A stretch of 64,000 nt of DNA, taken from positions 1 through 64,000 of the forward strand of contig NZ_JBELOI010000007.1 in assembly GCF_040276065.1 (NCBI RefSeq), read 5' to 3'. The notes below the pieces were generated by a model that was not told the DNA's origin, ran no database searches, and saw nothing but the letters and a program-made list of their open reading frames with translations. Made by a program: the position numbers and the translations under genes. Shown in pieces: positions 48,724-57,647 of this stretch. Every line of letters starts with the position of its first letter. Positions within the stretch are counted from its first letter, which is position 1. Origin of the DNA: Castellaniella sp040276065. Its GTDB lineage: Bacteria; Pseudomonadota; Gammaproteobacteria; Burkholderiales; Burkholderiaceae_B.

Positions 48724-49475
48724 GTCGAAGCATCCTCGGCGCCCGCCGCGTCGGCCAGGGTTTGCGCCGTGGCGAAGTCCAGGGTGCCTTCGTAGAGGCT
48801 GCGGCCCAGGATGGCGCCCTCGACGCCGTCTTCCTCGACGGCGCACAGGGCGCGGATGTCGTCCAGTGTGGCCACGCCGCCCGACGCGATCACCGGGATG
48901 CGTACATGACGCGCCAGGCGCACCGTGGCCTCGATGTTGACCCCGCTCAGCATGCCGTCGCGCCCGATGTCGGTGTAGATGATGGATTCGCAGCCATAGT
49001 CCTCGAACTTGCGCGCGAGGTCGAAGACATCGTGGCGGGTGAGCTTGGACCAGCCGTCGGTCGCGACCTTGCCGTCGCGCGCGTCCAGGCCGACGATGAT
49101 GTGGCCGGGGAAGGCGCTGCAGGCGTCGCTGAGGAATCCGGGGTCCTTGACGGCGGCGGTGCCGATGATGACGTATGACACGCCGTTGTCCAGGTAGTAC
49201 TCGACCGTGTCCAGGTCGCGGATGCCGCCGCCGATCTGGATCGGGATCTCCTCGTCGATGGCGGCGACGATGGACTCGATGGCCGCGCGGTTCCGGGGCT
49301 TGCCGGCGACCGCGCCGTTCAGGTCCACCAAGTGTAGGCGGCGTGCGCCCTGGTCGAGCCACTGCGTGGCCATGGCCGCAGGGTCTTCGGAGAACACGGT
49401 GACATCGTCCAGGTCGCCTTGGCGCAGGCGCACGCAGCGCCCGTCTTTGAGATCAATGGCGGGAATGAGGAGCAT
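48720..49475 (-). CDS. hisA: ProFAR isomerase HisA
   Basis: The 251-aa TIM barrel starts MLLIPAIDLKDGRCVRLRQG with the catalytic Asp and has QIGGGIRDLDTVEYYLDNGV, the second Asp in YTDIGRDGMLSG, and ASGGVATLDDI. It performs the Amadori rearrangement of ProFAR to PRFAR, the substrate of HisFH. It lies between hisH (64 bp) and hisF (overlapping). Confidence 0.97.
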   Translation of the reverse strand: MLLIPAIDLKDGRCVRLRQGDLDDVTVFSEDPAAMATQWLDQGARRLHLVDLNGAVAGKPRNRAAIESIVAAIDEEIPIQIGGGIRDLDTVEYYLDNGVSYVIIGTAAVKDPGFLSDACSAFPGHIIVGLDARDGKVATDGWSKLTRHDVFDLARKFEDYGCESIIYTDIGRDGMLSGVNIEATVRLARHVRIPVIASGGVATLDDIRALCAVEEDGVEGAILGRSLYEGTLDFATAQTLADAAGAEDAST

Positions 49476-49539
49476 GGTGGTCCGTCGTCTTCAGTGCAAG
49501 GAGGTGAAAGGGTGTCATCACAATAAGTGCGGCGCGGTT

Positions 49540-50184
49540 TCAGGGCCGCCAACGGGCAAAATTGCGGTACATCCGCAGGCCTGGCTCCGCGCTCTTCTCT
49601 GGGTGGAACTGTACGGCAAAAATATTGCCCGCGGCAATCGCACAGCAGAATTCCGTGCCGTGGCGGCTGGTGCCCGCCACTAGCGCGGGGTCCTCGGGCA
49701 CAGCATAGTAACTATGCACGAAATAGAACGGCGTGTCCTGGGCGATACCCTCCCAGAGCGGATGGGCGCGCGTCTGGCGGACCGGGTTCCAGCCCATGTG
49801 GGGAATTTTGAGGCGCGCCGCGCCCGCCTCGGCGGCCTCGAAGGCCGGTCCGGCAAACCGCCGCACCGTCCCCGGGAAAATGTCGAGGCTGGGGGTGTCG
49901 CCCTCATCGCTGCGCGTGAACAACATCTGTTCGCCGACGCACACGCCCAGCAGGGGTTTGTCGCGCGCGGCCCGCAGCACGGCTTCGCGCAGGCCCGATG
50001 CGTCCAGCGTGCGCATGCAGTCGGGCATGGCGCCCTGTCCCGGGAACACCACGCGCTCGGCCGTGTCGATGACGCGGGTGTCGCTGGCGATGCGGATGTC
50101 GTGCTCCGGGGCGGCCGCCTGCAGGGCGCGTGCGACGGAATGGAAGTTGCCCATCCCGTAATCGACGATGGCAATGGTGTTCAC
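49540..50184 (-). CDS. hisH: Imidazole glycerol phosphate synthase subunit HisH
   Basis: The 214-aa glutamine amidotransferase supplies ammonia to HisF. It has IAIVDYGMGNFHSVARAL, the nucleophile elbow LGVCVGEQML with the catalytic Cys, and the VQFHPEKS histidine/glutamate pair. The start is GTG at 50184, fitting the family N-terminus; no good Shine-Dalgarno site is seen. It lies 19 bp after hisB. Confidence 0.95.
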   Translation of the reverse strand: MNTIAIVDYGMGNFHSVARALQAAAPEHDIRIASDTRVIDTAERVVFPGQGAMPDCMRTLDASGLREAVLRAARDKPLLGVCVGEQMLFTRSDEGDTPSLDIFPGTVRRFAGPAFEAAEAGAARLKIPHMGWNPVRQTRAHPLWEGIAQDTPFYFVHSYYAVPEDPALVAGTSRHGTEFCCAIAAGNIFAVQFHPEKSAEPGLRMYRNFARWRP

Positions 50185-50203
50185 GAGAGTCGTCGCGAAG
50201 GGT

Positions 50204-50791
50204 TCAGAGGGAGCCTTTGGTCGAGGGGATGGCGCCGCCGCTGCGGGGATCGACCTCGACGGCCGCGCGCAGCGCGCGGCCGAAGGCCTTGAACACGGTC
50301 TCGCACTGGTGGTGCGCGTTGTCGCCGCGCAGATTGTCGATGTGCACGGTGGCCTGGGCGTGGTTGACGAAGCCCTGGAAGAATTCCCGTGCGAGATCGA
50401 CATCGAAGGTGCCGATCCGCGCCCGGGTGTAGGGCACGAAATAGTGCAGCCCGGGCCGCCCGGACAGATCGATCACTACGCGCGTCAGTGCCTCGTCCAA
50501 GGGCACGTACGAGTGGCCGTAGCGGCGCAGGCCGGCTTTGTCGCCCACGGCCGCGGCAAAGGCCTGGCCCAGGGTGATGCCGACGTCCTCGACTGTGTGA
50601 TGGTCGTCGATGTGGGTGTCCCCGTCGCAATGGATGTCCAGGTCGAACAGGCCGTGGCGGGCGATCTGATCGAGCATGTGGTCCAGGAAGGGCACGCCGG
50701 TTTCGAGCGTGCGTCGGCCCGTACCATCGAGGTTCAGGACGACGTGGATGCGGGTTTCGTTGGTGTTGCGATGGATGTCTGCGGTGCGCAT
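50204..50791 (-). CDS. hisB: Imidazoleglycerol-phosphate dehydratase
   Basis: The 195-aa enzyme has the paired metal-binding HHTVEDVGITLGQAF and HNAHHQCETVFKAFGRAL-type motifs (seen as DNAHHQCETVFK), plus GVPFLDHMLDQIARHG. It is the monofunctional dehydratase, without the histidinol-phosphatase domain of E. coli HisB. It lies 35 bp after hisD. In related Burkholderiales hisC usually lies in this gap, but there is no room for it here. Confidence 0.97.
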   Translation of the reverse strand: MRTADIHRNTNETRIHVVLNLDGTGRRTLETGVPFLDHMLDQIARHGLFDLDIHCDGDTHIDDHHTVEDVGITLGQAFAAAVGDKAGLRRYGHSYVPLDEALTRVVIDLSGRPGLHYFVPYTRARIGTFDVDLAREFFQGFVNHAQATVHIDNLRGDNAHHQCETVFKAFGRALRAAVEVDPRSGGAIPSTKGSL

Positions 50792-50826
50792 GGTGCTTCC
50801 GTAGGCGAGGGTCGGAGGGGGAGCCG

Positions 50827-52140
50827 CTAGGATTGGTCGGCGGATTCCAGGCGCAGCCCGGCGCTGGCGGCGTGTGCGTGCAGCCCCTCGCCGGTGGCCA
50901 GCGTCGCGGCGATCCGTCCCAGAGTCTGGGCGCCGGCGCGCGATACCTGGATCAGGCTGCTGCGCTTTTGGAAATCATACACGCCTAGCGGCGACGAAAA
51001 GCGCGCGGTGCGCGCCGTGGGCAGCACGTGGTTCGGGCCTGCGCAGTAGTCGCCCAGGGATTCCGAACTGTAGGCACCCAGGAAAATGGCGCCGGCATGG
51101 CGGATCAAGGGCAGCAGGGCCTGGGGGTCGCGGGTCGAGACCTCGAGGTGCTCGGGCGCGATGTGGTTGGCGATCCGGCAGGCGTGGGCCAGGTCCTCGA
51201 CGCGGATCAGCGCGCCGCGCCCGCCCAGGCTGGCGCGCAGGATGCCGGCGCGCGGCTGCGTGGGCAGCAGGCGGGCGATGGCCGCCTCGACGGCGTCCAG
51301 GTAGTCCGCGTCGGGGCTCAGCAGGATCGCCTGGGCCAGCTCGTCGTGCTCGGCCTGCGAGAACAAGTCCATGGCGATCCAGTCGGCCGGCGTGCTGCCA
51401 TCGGCGATGATGAGGATCTCGGAGGGGCCCGCGATCATGTCGATGCCCACCGTGCCGAACACGCGGCGTTTGGCGGCGGCCACGTACGCGTTGCCCGGCC
51501 CGACGATCTTGTCGACCGCGATGAGGGTCTCGGTGCCGTAGGCCAGGCCGCCCACGGCCTGCGCGCCGCCGATGGCAAATGCGCGGTCGACCCCGCCGAG
51601 GGCCGCGGCGGCCAGCACCATGGGGTTGCGCACGCCGCCCGGGGTGGGCGTGACCATGACGACCTCGGGCACGCCGGCGACCTTGGCCGGGATGGCGTTC
51701 ATCAGCACCGACGAGGGATAGGCGGCCTTGCCGCCGGGCACGTACAGGCCCACGCGATCCAGCGGCGTGATCTGTTGGCCCAGCATCGTGCCGTCCGGCT
51801 CGGTGTAGGTCCACGTTTCGGCGCGCTGGCGCAGGTGGTAGGCGCGCACGCGCTCGGCGGCGGCCTCGAGTGCGGCGCGCTGGTCCGCCGGCAGGGATTC
51901 CAGCGCCGACTGCCAGTCGGCGCGCGGGATTTCGAGCGCTTCGACCGAGTCGGCCTCGACCCGGTCGAAGCGCCGCGTGTAGTCCAGGACGGCCGCGTCG
52001 CCCCGGGTCTGCACGTCGTGCAGAATTGCGCGCACGGCCTCCTCGATCGCCCCGTCCTGGGACGCCTCGTAGGCGAGCAGCCGGGCGAGGGCCGCATCGA
52101 AGTCGTGGGAACGGGCGTCTAGGCGCTGGATCAGTGGCAT
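50827..52140 (-). CDS. hisD: Histidinol dehydrogenase
   Basis: The 437-aa zinc enzyme makes the last two oxidations of histidine synthesis. It has YVPGGKAAYPSSVLMNAIPA, KIVGPGNAYVAAAKR, the AGPSEILIIADG loop and the SQAEHDELAQAIL metal-site region, with YCAGPNHVLPT. Length and motifs are complete. It lies 41 bp after hisG and 35 bp before hisB. Confidence 0.97.
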   Translation of the reverse strand: MPLIQRLDARSHDFDAALARLLAYEASQDGAIEEAVRAILHDVQTRGDAAVLDYTRRFDRVEADSVEALEIPRADWQSALESLPADQRAALEAAAERVRAYHLRQRAETWTYTEPDGTMLGQQITPLDRVGLYVPGGKAAYPSSVLMNAIPAKVAGVPEVVMVTPTPGGVRNPMVLAAAALGGVDRAFAIGGAQAVGGLAYGTETLIAVDKIVGPGNAYVAAAKRRVFGTVGIDMIAGPSEILIIADGSTPADWIAMDLFSQAEHDELAQAILLSPDADYLDAVEAAIARLLPTQPRAGILRASLGGRGALIRVEDLAHACRIANHIAPEHLEVSTRDPQALLPLIRHAGAIFLGAYSSESLGDYCAGPNHVLPTARTARFSSPLGVYDFQKRSSLIQVSRAGAQTLGRIAATLATGEGLHAHAASAGLRLESADQS

Positions 52141-52181
52141 GGCGGAAAACGACGGCGTAAAGAATGTATGTTAGCGCGCAT

Positions 52182-52856
52182 TCAGTCCATATCGGCGGAG
52201 GCGCGCGCAAAGGCATCGAGGAAGGGCTGCATCCGCGCGCCGCGCATCTTGAGCGAGGCCTGGTTAACGATCAGGCGCGAGGAGATTTCGCGGATCTCCT
52301 CGACCTCGACCAGGCGGTTCGCGCGCAGCGTGCCGCCCGTGGAGACCAGGTCGACGATGGCATCGGCCAGGCCGACCAGCGGGGCGAGCTCCATCGAGCC
52401 GTAGAGCTTGATGATGTCCACGTGCACCCCCTTGGCGGCAAAGTGCTCGCGCGCGGCGCGCACGTATTTTGTGGCGATGCGCAGGCGTGAGCCCTGGTGC
52501 ACGGCGGCCTGGTAGTCAAAGCCCTCGGGCGCGGCCACGCAGAGGCGGCAGCGGGCGATGTTCAAGTCGATGGGCTGGTACAGGTTGCCGGGGTGCTGGG
52601 CCATGTGCTCGTGCAGCACATCCTTGCCGGCGATGCCGAAGTCGGCCGCGCCGTACTGCACGTAGGTCGGCACGTCCGAGGCGCGCACGATGATGATCCG
52701 CAGCTCGGGTGAGTCCGTGGGCAGGATCAGCTTGCGCGAGGTCTCGGGATTCTCGGGCACGCCGACGCCGGCCGCGGCCAGCAGGGGCATGGTTTCGTCG
52801 AAGATGCGGCCCTTGGAGAGGGCGAGCGTCAGAGGGGGGTCTTGGCTGATGCTCAT
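52182..52856 (-). CDS. hisG: ATP phosphoribosyltransferase, short form
   Basis: The 224-aa enzyme starts histidine synthesis by joining ATP and PRPP. It has LTLALSKGRIFDETMPLL, DVPTYVQYGAADFGIAGKDVL (in pieces) and LVSTGGTLRANRLVEVEEI. It lacks the C-terminal regulatory domain, so it belongs to the short HisG type that works with HisZ; no hisZ is in this window. It lies 35 bp after murA. Confidence 0.96.
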   Translation of the reverse strand: MSISQDPPLTLALSKGRIFDETMPLLAAAGVGVPENPETSRKLILPTDSPELRIIIVRASDVPTYVQYGAADFGIAGKDVLHEHMAQHPGNLYQPIDLNIARCRLCVAAPEGFDYQAAVHQGSRLRIATKYVRAAREHFAAKGVHVDIIKLYGSMELAPLVGLADAIVDLVSTGGTLRANRLVEVEEIREISSRLIVNQASLKMRGARMQPFLDAFARASADMD

Positions 52857-52891
52857 GCCTGCGCGCTTCCTTGCGTGATGTCGTTGTCGGG

Positions 52892-54145
52892 CTAGCGGAT
52901 CCGCTGGATGCGGGCGCCCAGGGCCTGGAGCTTGGCCTCCATGCGCTCGTAGCCTCGATCCAGGTGGTAGATGCGCTCGACGGTGGTTTGGCCGCGCGCG
53001 GCGAGCCCGGCGATGACCAGGCTCGCGGAGGCGCGCAGGTCGGTGGCCATGACGGTGGCGCCCGAGAGCTCAGGCACGCCGGTGACCACCGCAGTGTGGC
53101 CGTCGATGTCGATGTCCGCTCCCATGCGGCACAGCTCCTGCACGTGCATGTAGCGGTTCTCGAAGATGTTCTCGGTGATCACCGCCGTGCCCTCGGCCAG
53201 GGTGTTCAGGGCCATCACCTGAGCTTGCATGTCGGTCGGGAATCCCGGGTACTCGCTGGTGCGAAAGCTCGTCGCGCGCGGGCGGCCGTCCATCGAGGCG
53301 CGAATCCAGTCCTCGCCGCATTCGATGGCCAGGCCCGCGTCGGCGAGCTTGTCGAGGATGGCGCCCATGGTGCGGGGCGCCACGTCGCGCAGCGTCACCC
53401 GGCCGCCGGCCGCCGCCACCGCGCACAGGAAGGTGCCGGCCTCGATGCGATCGGGCACGATGCGGTGGGTGGCGCCATGCAGCGAGTCGACGCCTTCGAT
53501 CACGATGCGGTCGGTGCCGTGGCCCTCGATGCGGGCGCCCATGGCGATCAGCACCTCGGCCAGGTCCACGACCTCGGGCTCGCAGGCGGCGTTCTCGAGG
53601 ACGGTGCGACCCTCGGCCAGGGCGGCGGCCATCATGAGATTTTCAGTGCCCGTGACCGTCACCATATCGGTCAGGATCGAGGCGCCGCGCAGGCGTTCGG
53701 CCTGCGCCACGACGAAACCGTGCTCGATGCGGATGCGCGCGCCCATGGCCGCCAGGCCCTTGATGTGCTGGTCGACGGGGCGCTGGCCGATGGCGCAGCC
53801 CCCCGGCAGGCTGACGCGCGCCTGGCCAAAGCGCGCCAGCAGCGGCCCCAGCACGAGGATCGAGGCGCGCATGGTCTTGACCAACTCGTAGGGGGCCTCC
53901 TGGCTGTGGATCCGGTCGGCGCGCAGCCGCACCCGGCCACCGGTCTCGCGTTCGGCGTGCATGCCCATGCGCTGCAGCAGGGCCAGTGTCGTGCCGATGT
54001 CACGCAGATCGGGGACGTTGTCCAGAGCGAGGGTGTCCGCCGTCAGCAGACCGGCGCACAGGATCGGCAGCGCCGCGTTCTTGGCGCCCGAGATCGTGAT
54101 CTCGCCCTCGAGTGCGACGCCGCCCTCGATGTGCAGTTTATCCAT
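52892..54145 (-). CDS. murA: UDP-N-acetylglucosamine 1-carboxyvinyltransferase
   Basis: The 417-aa enzyme makes the first committed step of peptidoglycan synthesis. It has GEITISGAKNAALPIL, the active-site Cys117 in LPGGCAIGQRPVD (the residue modified by fosfomycin) and FPTDMQAQVMAL. The length matches E. coli MurA (419 aa). Its start overlaps the end of the bolA-like gene by 8 bp. Confidence 0.98.
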   Translation of the reverse strand: MDKLHIEGGVALEGEITISGAKNAALPILCAGLLTADTLALDNVPDLRDIGTTLALLQRMGMHAERETGGRVRLRADRIHSQEAPYELVKTMRASILVLGPLLARFGQARVSLPGGCAIGQRPVDQHIKGLAAMGARIRIEHGFVVAQAERLRGASILTDMVTVTGTENLMMAAALAEGRTVLENAACEPEVVDLAEVLIAMGARIEGHGTDRIVIEGVDSLHGATHRIVPDRIEAGTFLCAVAAAGGRVTLRDVAPRTMGAILDKLADAGLAIECGEDWIRASMDGRPRATSFRTSEYPGFPTDMQAQVMALNTLAEGTAVITENIFENRYMHVQELCRMGADIDIDGHTAVVTGVPELSGATVMATDLRASASLVIAGLAARGQTTVERIYHLDRGYERMEAKLQALGARIQRIR

Positions 54146-54386
54146 TCAGCGAGGTCTCGTATTCGGCCGGCGTCATGGTGCGCATCGACAGGGCGTGAAT
54201 CTCGGCCTTCATGCGGTCGCCCAGCGCGCGGTAGACCGCTTGGTGGCGCGCCAGCGTGCGCAAGCCCTCGAAGGCGCTGCTGACGATCAGGGCCTCGAAG
54301 TGTGCGCCATCCCCGTAGACTTCGAGGTGGTGGCAGTCGAGGTTGTCGGCGATGTACTGGCGGACGTGCTCAGGGGTGGGTGACAT
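54138..54386 (-). CDS. ibaG: BolA/IbaG family iron-sulfur metabolism regulator
   Basis: The 82-aa protein has the BolA fold: VRQYIADNLDCHHLEVYGDG, HFEALIVSSAFEGLRTLARHQ and RMKAEIHALSMRTMTPAE, with the invariant histidine used with monothiol glutaredoxins. The location next to murA matches IbaG (YrbA) of E. coli. ATG 54386 matches the family start. It lies 2 bp after the ABC-2 permease gene. Confidence 0.88.
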   Translation of the reverse strand: MSPTPEHVRQYIADNLDCHHLEVYGDGAHFEALIVSSAFEGLRTLARHQAVYRALGDRMKAEIHALSMRTMTPAEYETSLNG

Positions 54387-54388
54387 GA

Positions 54389-55180
54389 TCAGCTCCGTAG
54401 TTTGTAGCCGCGCGCGAGCAGGCGCAGGGCGAACAGGCTCAGGGCCAGGGCGACGGCCAGCACCACGGCGAGGCTTTGCCAGGGCGAGACGTCGGATGTG
54501 GCGAAGAATCCGTGCCGGAAACCGTCGATCATGTAGAACACCGGGTTCCAGCGCGAGACCGCCAGCCAGAATGGCGGCAGGCTGTGGATGGAATAGAACA
54601 CCCCCGACAGGAAGGTCGCGGGCACGATGAGAAAGTTCTGGAAGGCGGCGAGGTGGTCGAATTTCTCCGACCACAGGCCGGCGATCAGGCCCAGCGTACC
54701 CAGGATCCAGCACGACAGCATGCCGAAGACCAACAGCCACAGCGGCTGGTGGATCGGCAGGGCGATGAAGAACAACGCCACGATCCAGACGCAGAGACCC
54801 ACAAGCATGCCGCGCGCGATGGCGGCCAGCACATAGGCCATGAAAATCTGGCGGTGCGAAAATGGCGGCAGCAGCACAAAGATCAGGTTGCCGGTGATGC
54901 GGCTCTGGATCAGCGAGGACGATGGATTGGCGAAAGCATTTTGCAGCATGCTCATCATCATCAGCCCCGGGATCAGGAAGGCCGTGTACGAGATCGTGCC
55001 GTAGACCTGCACGCGGTCCTCGAGCACATGCGAAAAGATGAGCAGGTACAGCAAGGCCGTCACCACGGGGGCGGCGATGGTTTGCGTGCCGACCTTCCAG
55101 AAGCGCATGAGTTCTTTGCCCAGCAGCGTCGGGAATCCGGAGCCCATGGCCGGGCGTTCCTGGGTGACGGGACGGATCAT
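54389..55180 (-). CDS. ABC-2 type exporter permease (YadH-like)
   Basis: The 263-aa membrane protein has six hydrophobic segments and the ABC-2 signature region AAFQNFLIVPATFLSGVFYS. It pairs with the ATPase encoded just upstream, whose stop overlaps its start. In Burkholderiales this pair regularly lies between mla and bolA-murA. The substrate is unknown; similarity to YadGH does not reveal it. Confidence 0.92.
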   Translation of the reverse strand: MIRPVTQERPAMGSGFPTLLGKELMRFWKVGTQTIAAPVVTALLYLLIFSHVLEDRVQVYGTISYTAFLIPGLMMMSMLQNAFANPSSSLIQSRITGNLIFVLLPPFSHRQIFMAYVLAAIARGMLVGLCVWIVALFFIALPIHQPLWLLVFGMLSCWILGTLGLIAGLWSEKFDHLAAFQNFLIVPATFLSGVFYSIHSLPPFWLAVSRWNPVFYMIDGFRHGFFATSDVSPWQSLAVVLAVALALSLFALRLLARGYKLRS

Positions 55181-55974
55181 AGTTCGGCCTCCATGACGCT
55201 GTCGTCATGCATGATGCGCACGAAGGCATCCTCGAGGTCCGCCCCCCCCGCGCGCGCGAGCAGGGCCTGTGTCGTGTCCAAGGCCACCACGCGGCCGGCC
55301 TTGAGCATGGCAATGCGCCCGCACAGGGCCTCGGCTTCTTCGAGGTAGTGGGTGGTCAGCAGGATGGTGTGGCCGGCGCGGTTCAGGCGCGAGATGAATT
55401 CCCAGAGTGCGCGGCGCAGATCCACGTCCACCCCGGCGGTGGGCTCGTCCAGGATGATGACTGGGGGGCGGTGCACCAGCGCCTGGGCGACCAGCACCCG
55501 GCGCTTCATCCCGCCCGAGAGCGCGCGCATATTGGTGTCGGCCTTGTCGAGCAGGCCCAGATTGGCGAGAACTTCGTCGATCCAGTCGTCATTGCGCCGC
55601 AGCCCGAAATAGCCCGACTGGATGCGCAGCGTCTCGCGCACGGTGAAGAACGGGTCGTAGACGATTTCCTGGGGCACCACACCCAGGGATTGGCGGGCCC
55701 GGCGGAAATCGCTCACCACGTCGTGGCCACAGACCAGGGCGCGGCCCTGGGTGGCGTGCGCGAGGCCCGCCAGGATCGAGATCAGAGTGGTCTTGCCTGC
55801 GCCGTTGGGGCCCAGCAGGCCAAAGAACTCGCCGTGGTCGACGCTGAGGCTGACATTGCGCAGGGCCTGAAAGCCAGCCGGCAGCGCCTGGCCCGACAGC
55901 ATGGCCCGCAGGCTGCGCCGCGGGGGGGAATAAATTTTCGAGATGTGCTGCAGATCAAGCGCGGGCATGGGCAT
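55177..55974 (-). CDS. ABC exporter ATPase (YadG-like)
   Basis: The 265-aa ATPase has Walker A GLLGPNGAGKTTLIS, signature ALSGGMKRRVLVAQAL, Walker B VIILDEPTAGVD and the LTTHYLEEAE switch. It energises the ABC-2 permease at 54389. It starts 66 bp after mlaC, in the space where a STAS-domain mlaB gene is often found in relatives; a TATAAT hexamer on the minus strand (56009-56014) lies there but without a clear -35. Confidence 0.93.
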   Translation of the reverse strand: MPMPALDLQHISKIYSPPRRSLRAMLSGQALPAGFQALRNVSLSVDHGEFFGLLGPNGAGKTTLISILAGLAHATQGRALVCGHDVVSDFRRARQSLGVVPQEIVYDPFFTVRETLRIQSGYFGLRRNDDWIDEVLANLGLLDKADTNMRALSGGMKRRVLVAQALVHRPPVIILDEPTAGVDVDLRRALWEFISRLNRAGHTILLTTHYLEEAEALCGRIAMLKAGRVVALDTTQALLARAGGADLEDAFVRIMHDDSVMEAEL

Positions 55975-56040
55975 AGGGTCGGCTCCGTAAATGGAGCCGC
56001 AACCCCCTATTATAGCCGTGCGGCGCCGCGCGCCTGTGGC

Positions 56041-56706
56041 TCAGCGCCGGTTTTGCGTGGACAGCGCCTTGATCAGGCCGTCGATGCCGCTGCTGTTGAT
56101 CTGTTGGGCGAACTGGTTGCGGTAGTTTTGGATGAGCCAGATGCCCTCGACGCCCAGATCGTAGATCTTCCAGCCCGCGTCGGTGCGCTCGAGGCGGTAG
56201 TCTACGCCCACTGCGGGCGAGTTGGGCTGAGTGACGGTCGAGCGCACTACCGCGTCGTCGGCCCCGGGGTCGCCGCGAAAGGGCTGGAAGTCGATGCGCG
56301 AACCGCTGTCGACCTTGGTGAAGGCGCCGCTGTAGGTGCGGATCAGGGTGCCCTTGAAGGCGCCGATCAGGGCGGCTTTTTGCTGCGGCGAGGCCTGGCG
56401 CCAGTAGCGTCCGGCGCTCAGGCGGGTGGTCTTGTCCATGTCCACGTAGGGCATGGCGTACTGCTCGACCAGGGTGGTGATGGCGGCGACGTCGCCCTGG
56501 CGGGCGCGTTCATCGGCCTTGATCGCATCGAGCATATTGTTGGCGATCGCCTCCATGAAGGCGTTGGGCTCGGCCTTGGGGTCGACGGCGCGTTGGGCCT
56601 GGGCGGGTACCACCGCGATCAGGCCCAGCACCGCGCCCAGCGCGATGCCACGCAGCCGCGATGACGTGGCGGAAAGAAAGGTGTGCATGATCGGACTGTC
56701 CATCAT
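56041..56706 (-). CDS. mlaC: Mla phospholipid transport substrate-binding protein MlaC
   Basis: The 221-aa periplasmic protein has a signal peptide (cleavage after AQA near residue 38) and the MlaC core MPYVDMDKTTRLSAGRYWRQAS, FKGTLIRTYSGAF, KIYDLGVEGIWLIQNYRNQF. It ferries phospholipids between the outer-membrane MlaA and inner-membrane MlaD. The start overlaps the mlaA stop by 4 bp. The order mlaF-E-D-A-C is that of Burkholderiales. Confidence 0.94.
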   Translation of the reverse strand: MMDSPIMHTFLSATSSRLRGIALGAVLGLIAVVPAQAQRAVDPKAEPNAFMEAIANNMLDAIKADERARQGDVAAITTLVEQYAMPYVDMDKTTRLSAGRYWRQASPQQKAALIGAFKGTLIRTYSGAFTKVDSGSRIDFQPFRGDPGADDAVVRSTVTQPNSPAVGVDYRLERTDAGWKIYDLGVEGIWLIQNYRNQFAQQINSSGIDGLIKALSTQNRR

Positions 56707-57572
56707 TCGTTGTCGGGGTCAGCATAGTCCGGCACGCCGGAATCTGTATACCCCGGGGTCTGCTCGCCCGCGGCTTCGCCGCCCTGCCGCCGCGACTGCA
56801 CCATGGCCTTGCGCCGCTGCAGGTAGGCATCGCGGATGAAGCTGTATTTGTCGAGCGCGATCTGGTCGACGAGTCGGTCGGCCTCGAGGAGGTTGGCGCG
56901 CGTATCGACGATGTACAGGCCCACCAGGGCATTGCGCACCGGGATGTCGTCCATCGTCAGGATGGCGGCCGTTGGCGACGAGGGTGCGACCAGGGCGACC
57001 CCCGTGCCGACGCCGTCGCGTACGGTGCTGGACCCGAGGAAGGGCAGGACCACGTAAGGGCCCGAGTCAAAACCCCAGACCCCCAGCGTGACGCCGAAGT
57101 CGTTGGGGATCTTGCGCGCACCGTTCATCGAGGCCACGTCGATACAGCCGCCCAGGCCCATGGTGCTGTTGAACAGTACACGGCCTAGCGTATTGACGAA
57201 ATCGTGTCCCCGGCCTTGGACGAAGCTGTTGACCGCCGACCACACATCGCCCAGGTTGCTGAAGACATTGTGGATACAGGTTCGCACCGGCCGGGGCGTG
57301 ACGGTTTCGTAGCCTGTGGCGATGGGCTTGAGAATGGCCCGGTCCAGGGTGTCGTTGAACGCGTACATGCCGCGGTTATAGGATTCCCATGGATCGCTGG
57401 GCGTGGGCTGGGGGACATTCGCGCAACCGGCCAGCACGGCGGCCGCGGCCAGCGCCAGGCCGGCGCGCACGGCGCGCGCGGCCGGATGGCGGGCGGGCAT
57501 CGGATGGGCGGACGGATTCGAGAGGTTCATGTCGGCGGCTCGGCGAGCGGTTCGTGGAGTGAAGTCACGCAT
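56703..57572 (-). CDS. mlaA: Mla outer-membrane lipoprotein MlaA (VacJ)
   Basis: The 289-aa frame includes a lipobox (AVLAGC) and the MlaA core DPWESYNRGMYAFNDTLDRA, FVNTLGRVLFNSTMGLGG and FDSGPYVVLPFLGSSTVRDG. It removes misplaced phospholipids from the outer leaflet. The longest start is 57572; ATGs at 57530 and 57500 would give a more usual signal-peptide length, and no start has a clear Shine-Dalgarno site. In E. coli mlaA is elsewhere; here it is inside the mla operon. Confidence 0.93.
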   Translation of the reverse strand: MRDFTPRTARRAADMNLSNPSAHPMPARHPAARAVRAGLALAAAAVLAGCANVPQPTPSDPWESYNRGMYAFNDTLDRAILKPIATGYETVTPRPVRTCIHNVFSNLGDVWSAVNSFVQGRGHDFVNTLGRVLFNSTMGLGGCIDVASMNGARKIPNDFGVTLGVWGFDSGPYVVLPFLGSSTVRDGVGTGVALVAPSSPTAAILTMDDIPVRNALVGLYIVDTRANLLEADRLVDQIALDKYSFIRDAYLQRRKAMVQSRRQGGEAAGEQTPGYTDSGVPDYADPDNE

Positions 57573-57647
57573 TGTAAGGGCAAGAACGGCGCCGTGCGCT
57601 GGGGCTTGGACACCGCGTCGGAATGCGGAGAGGTCGCGCGGCGGGGC

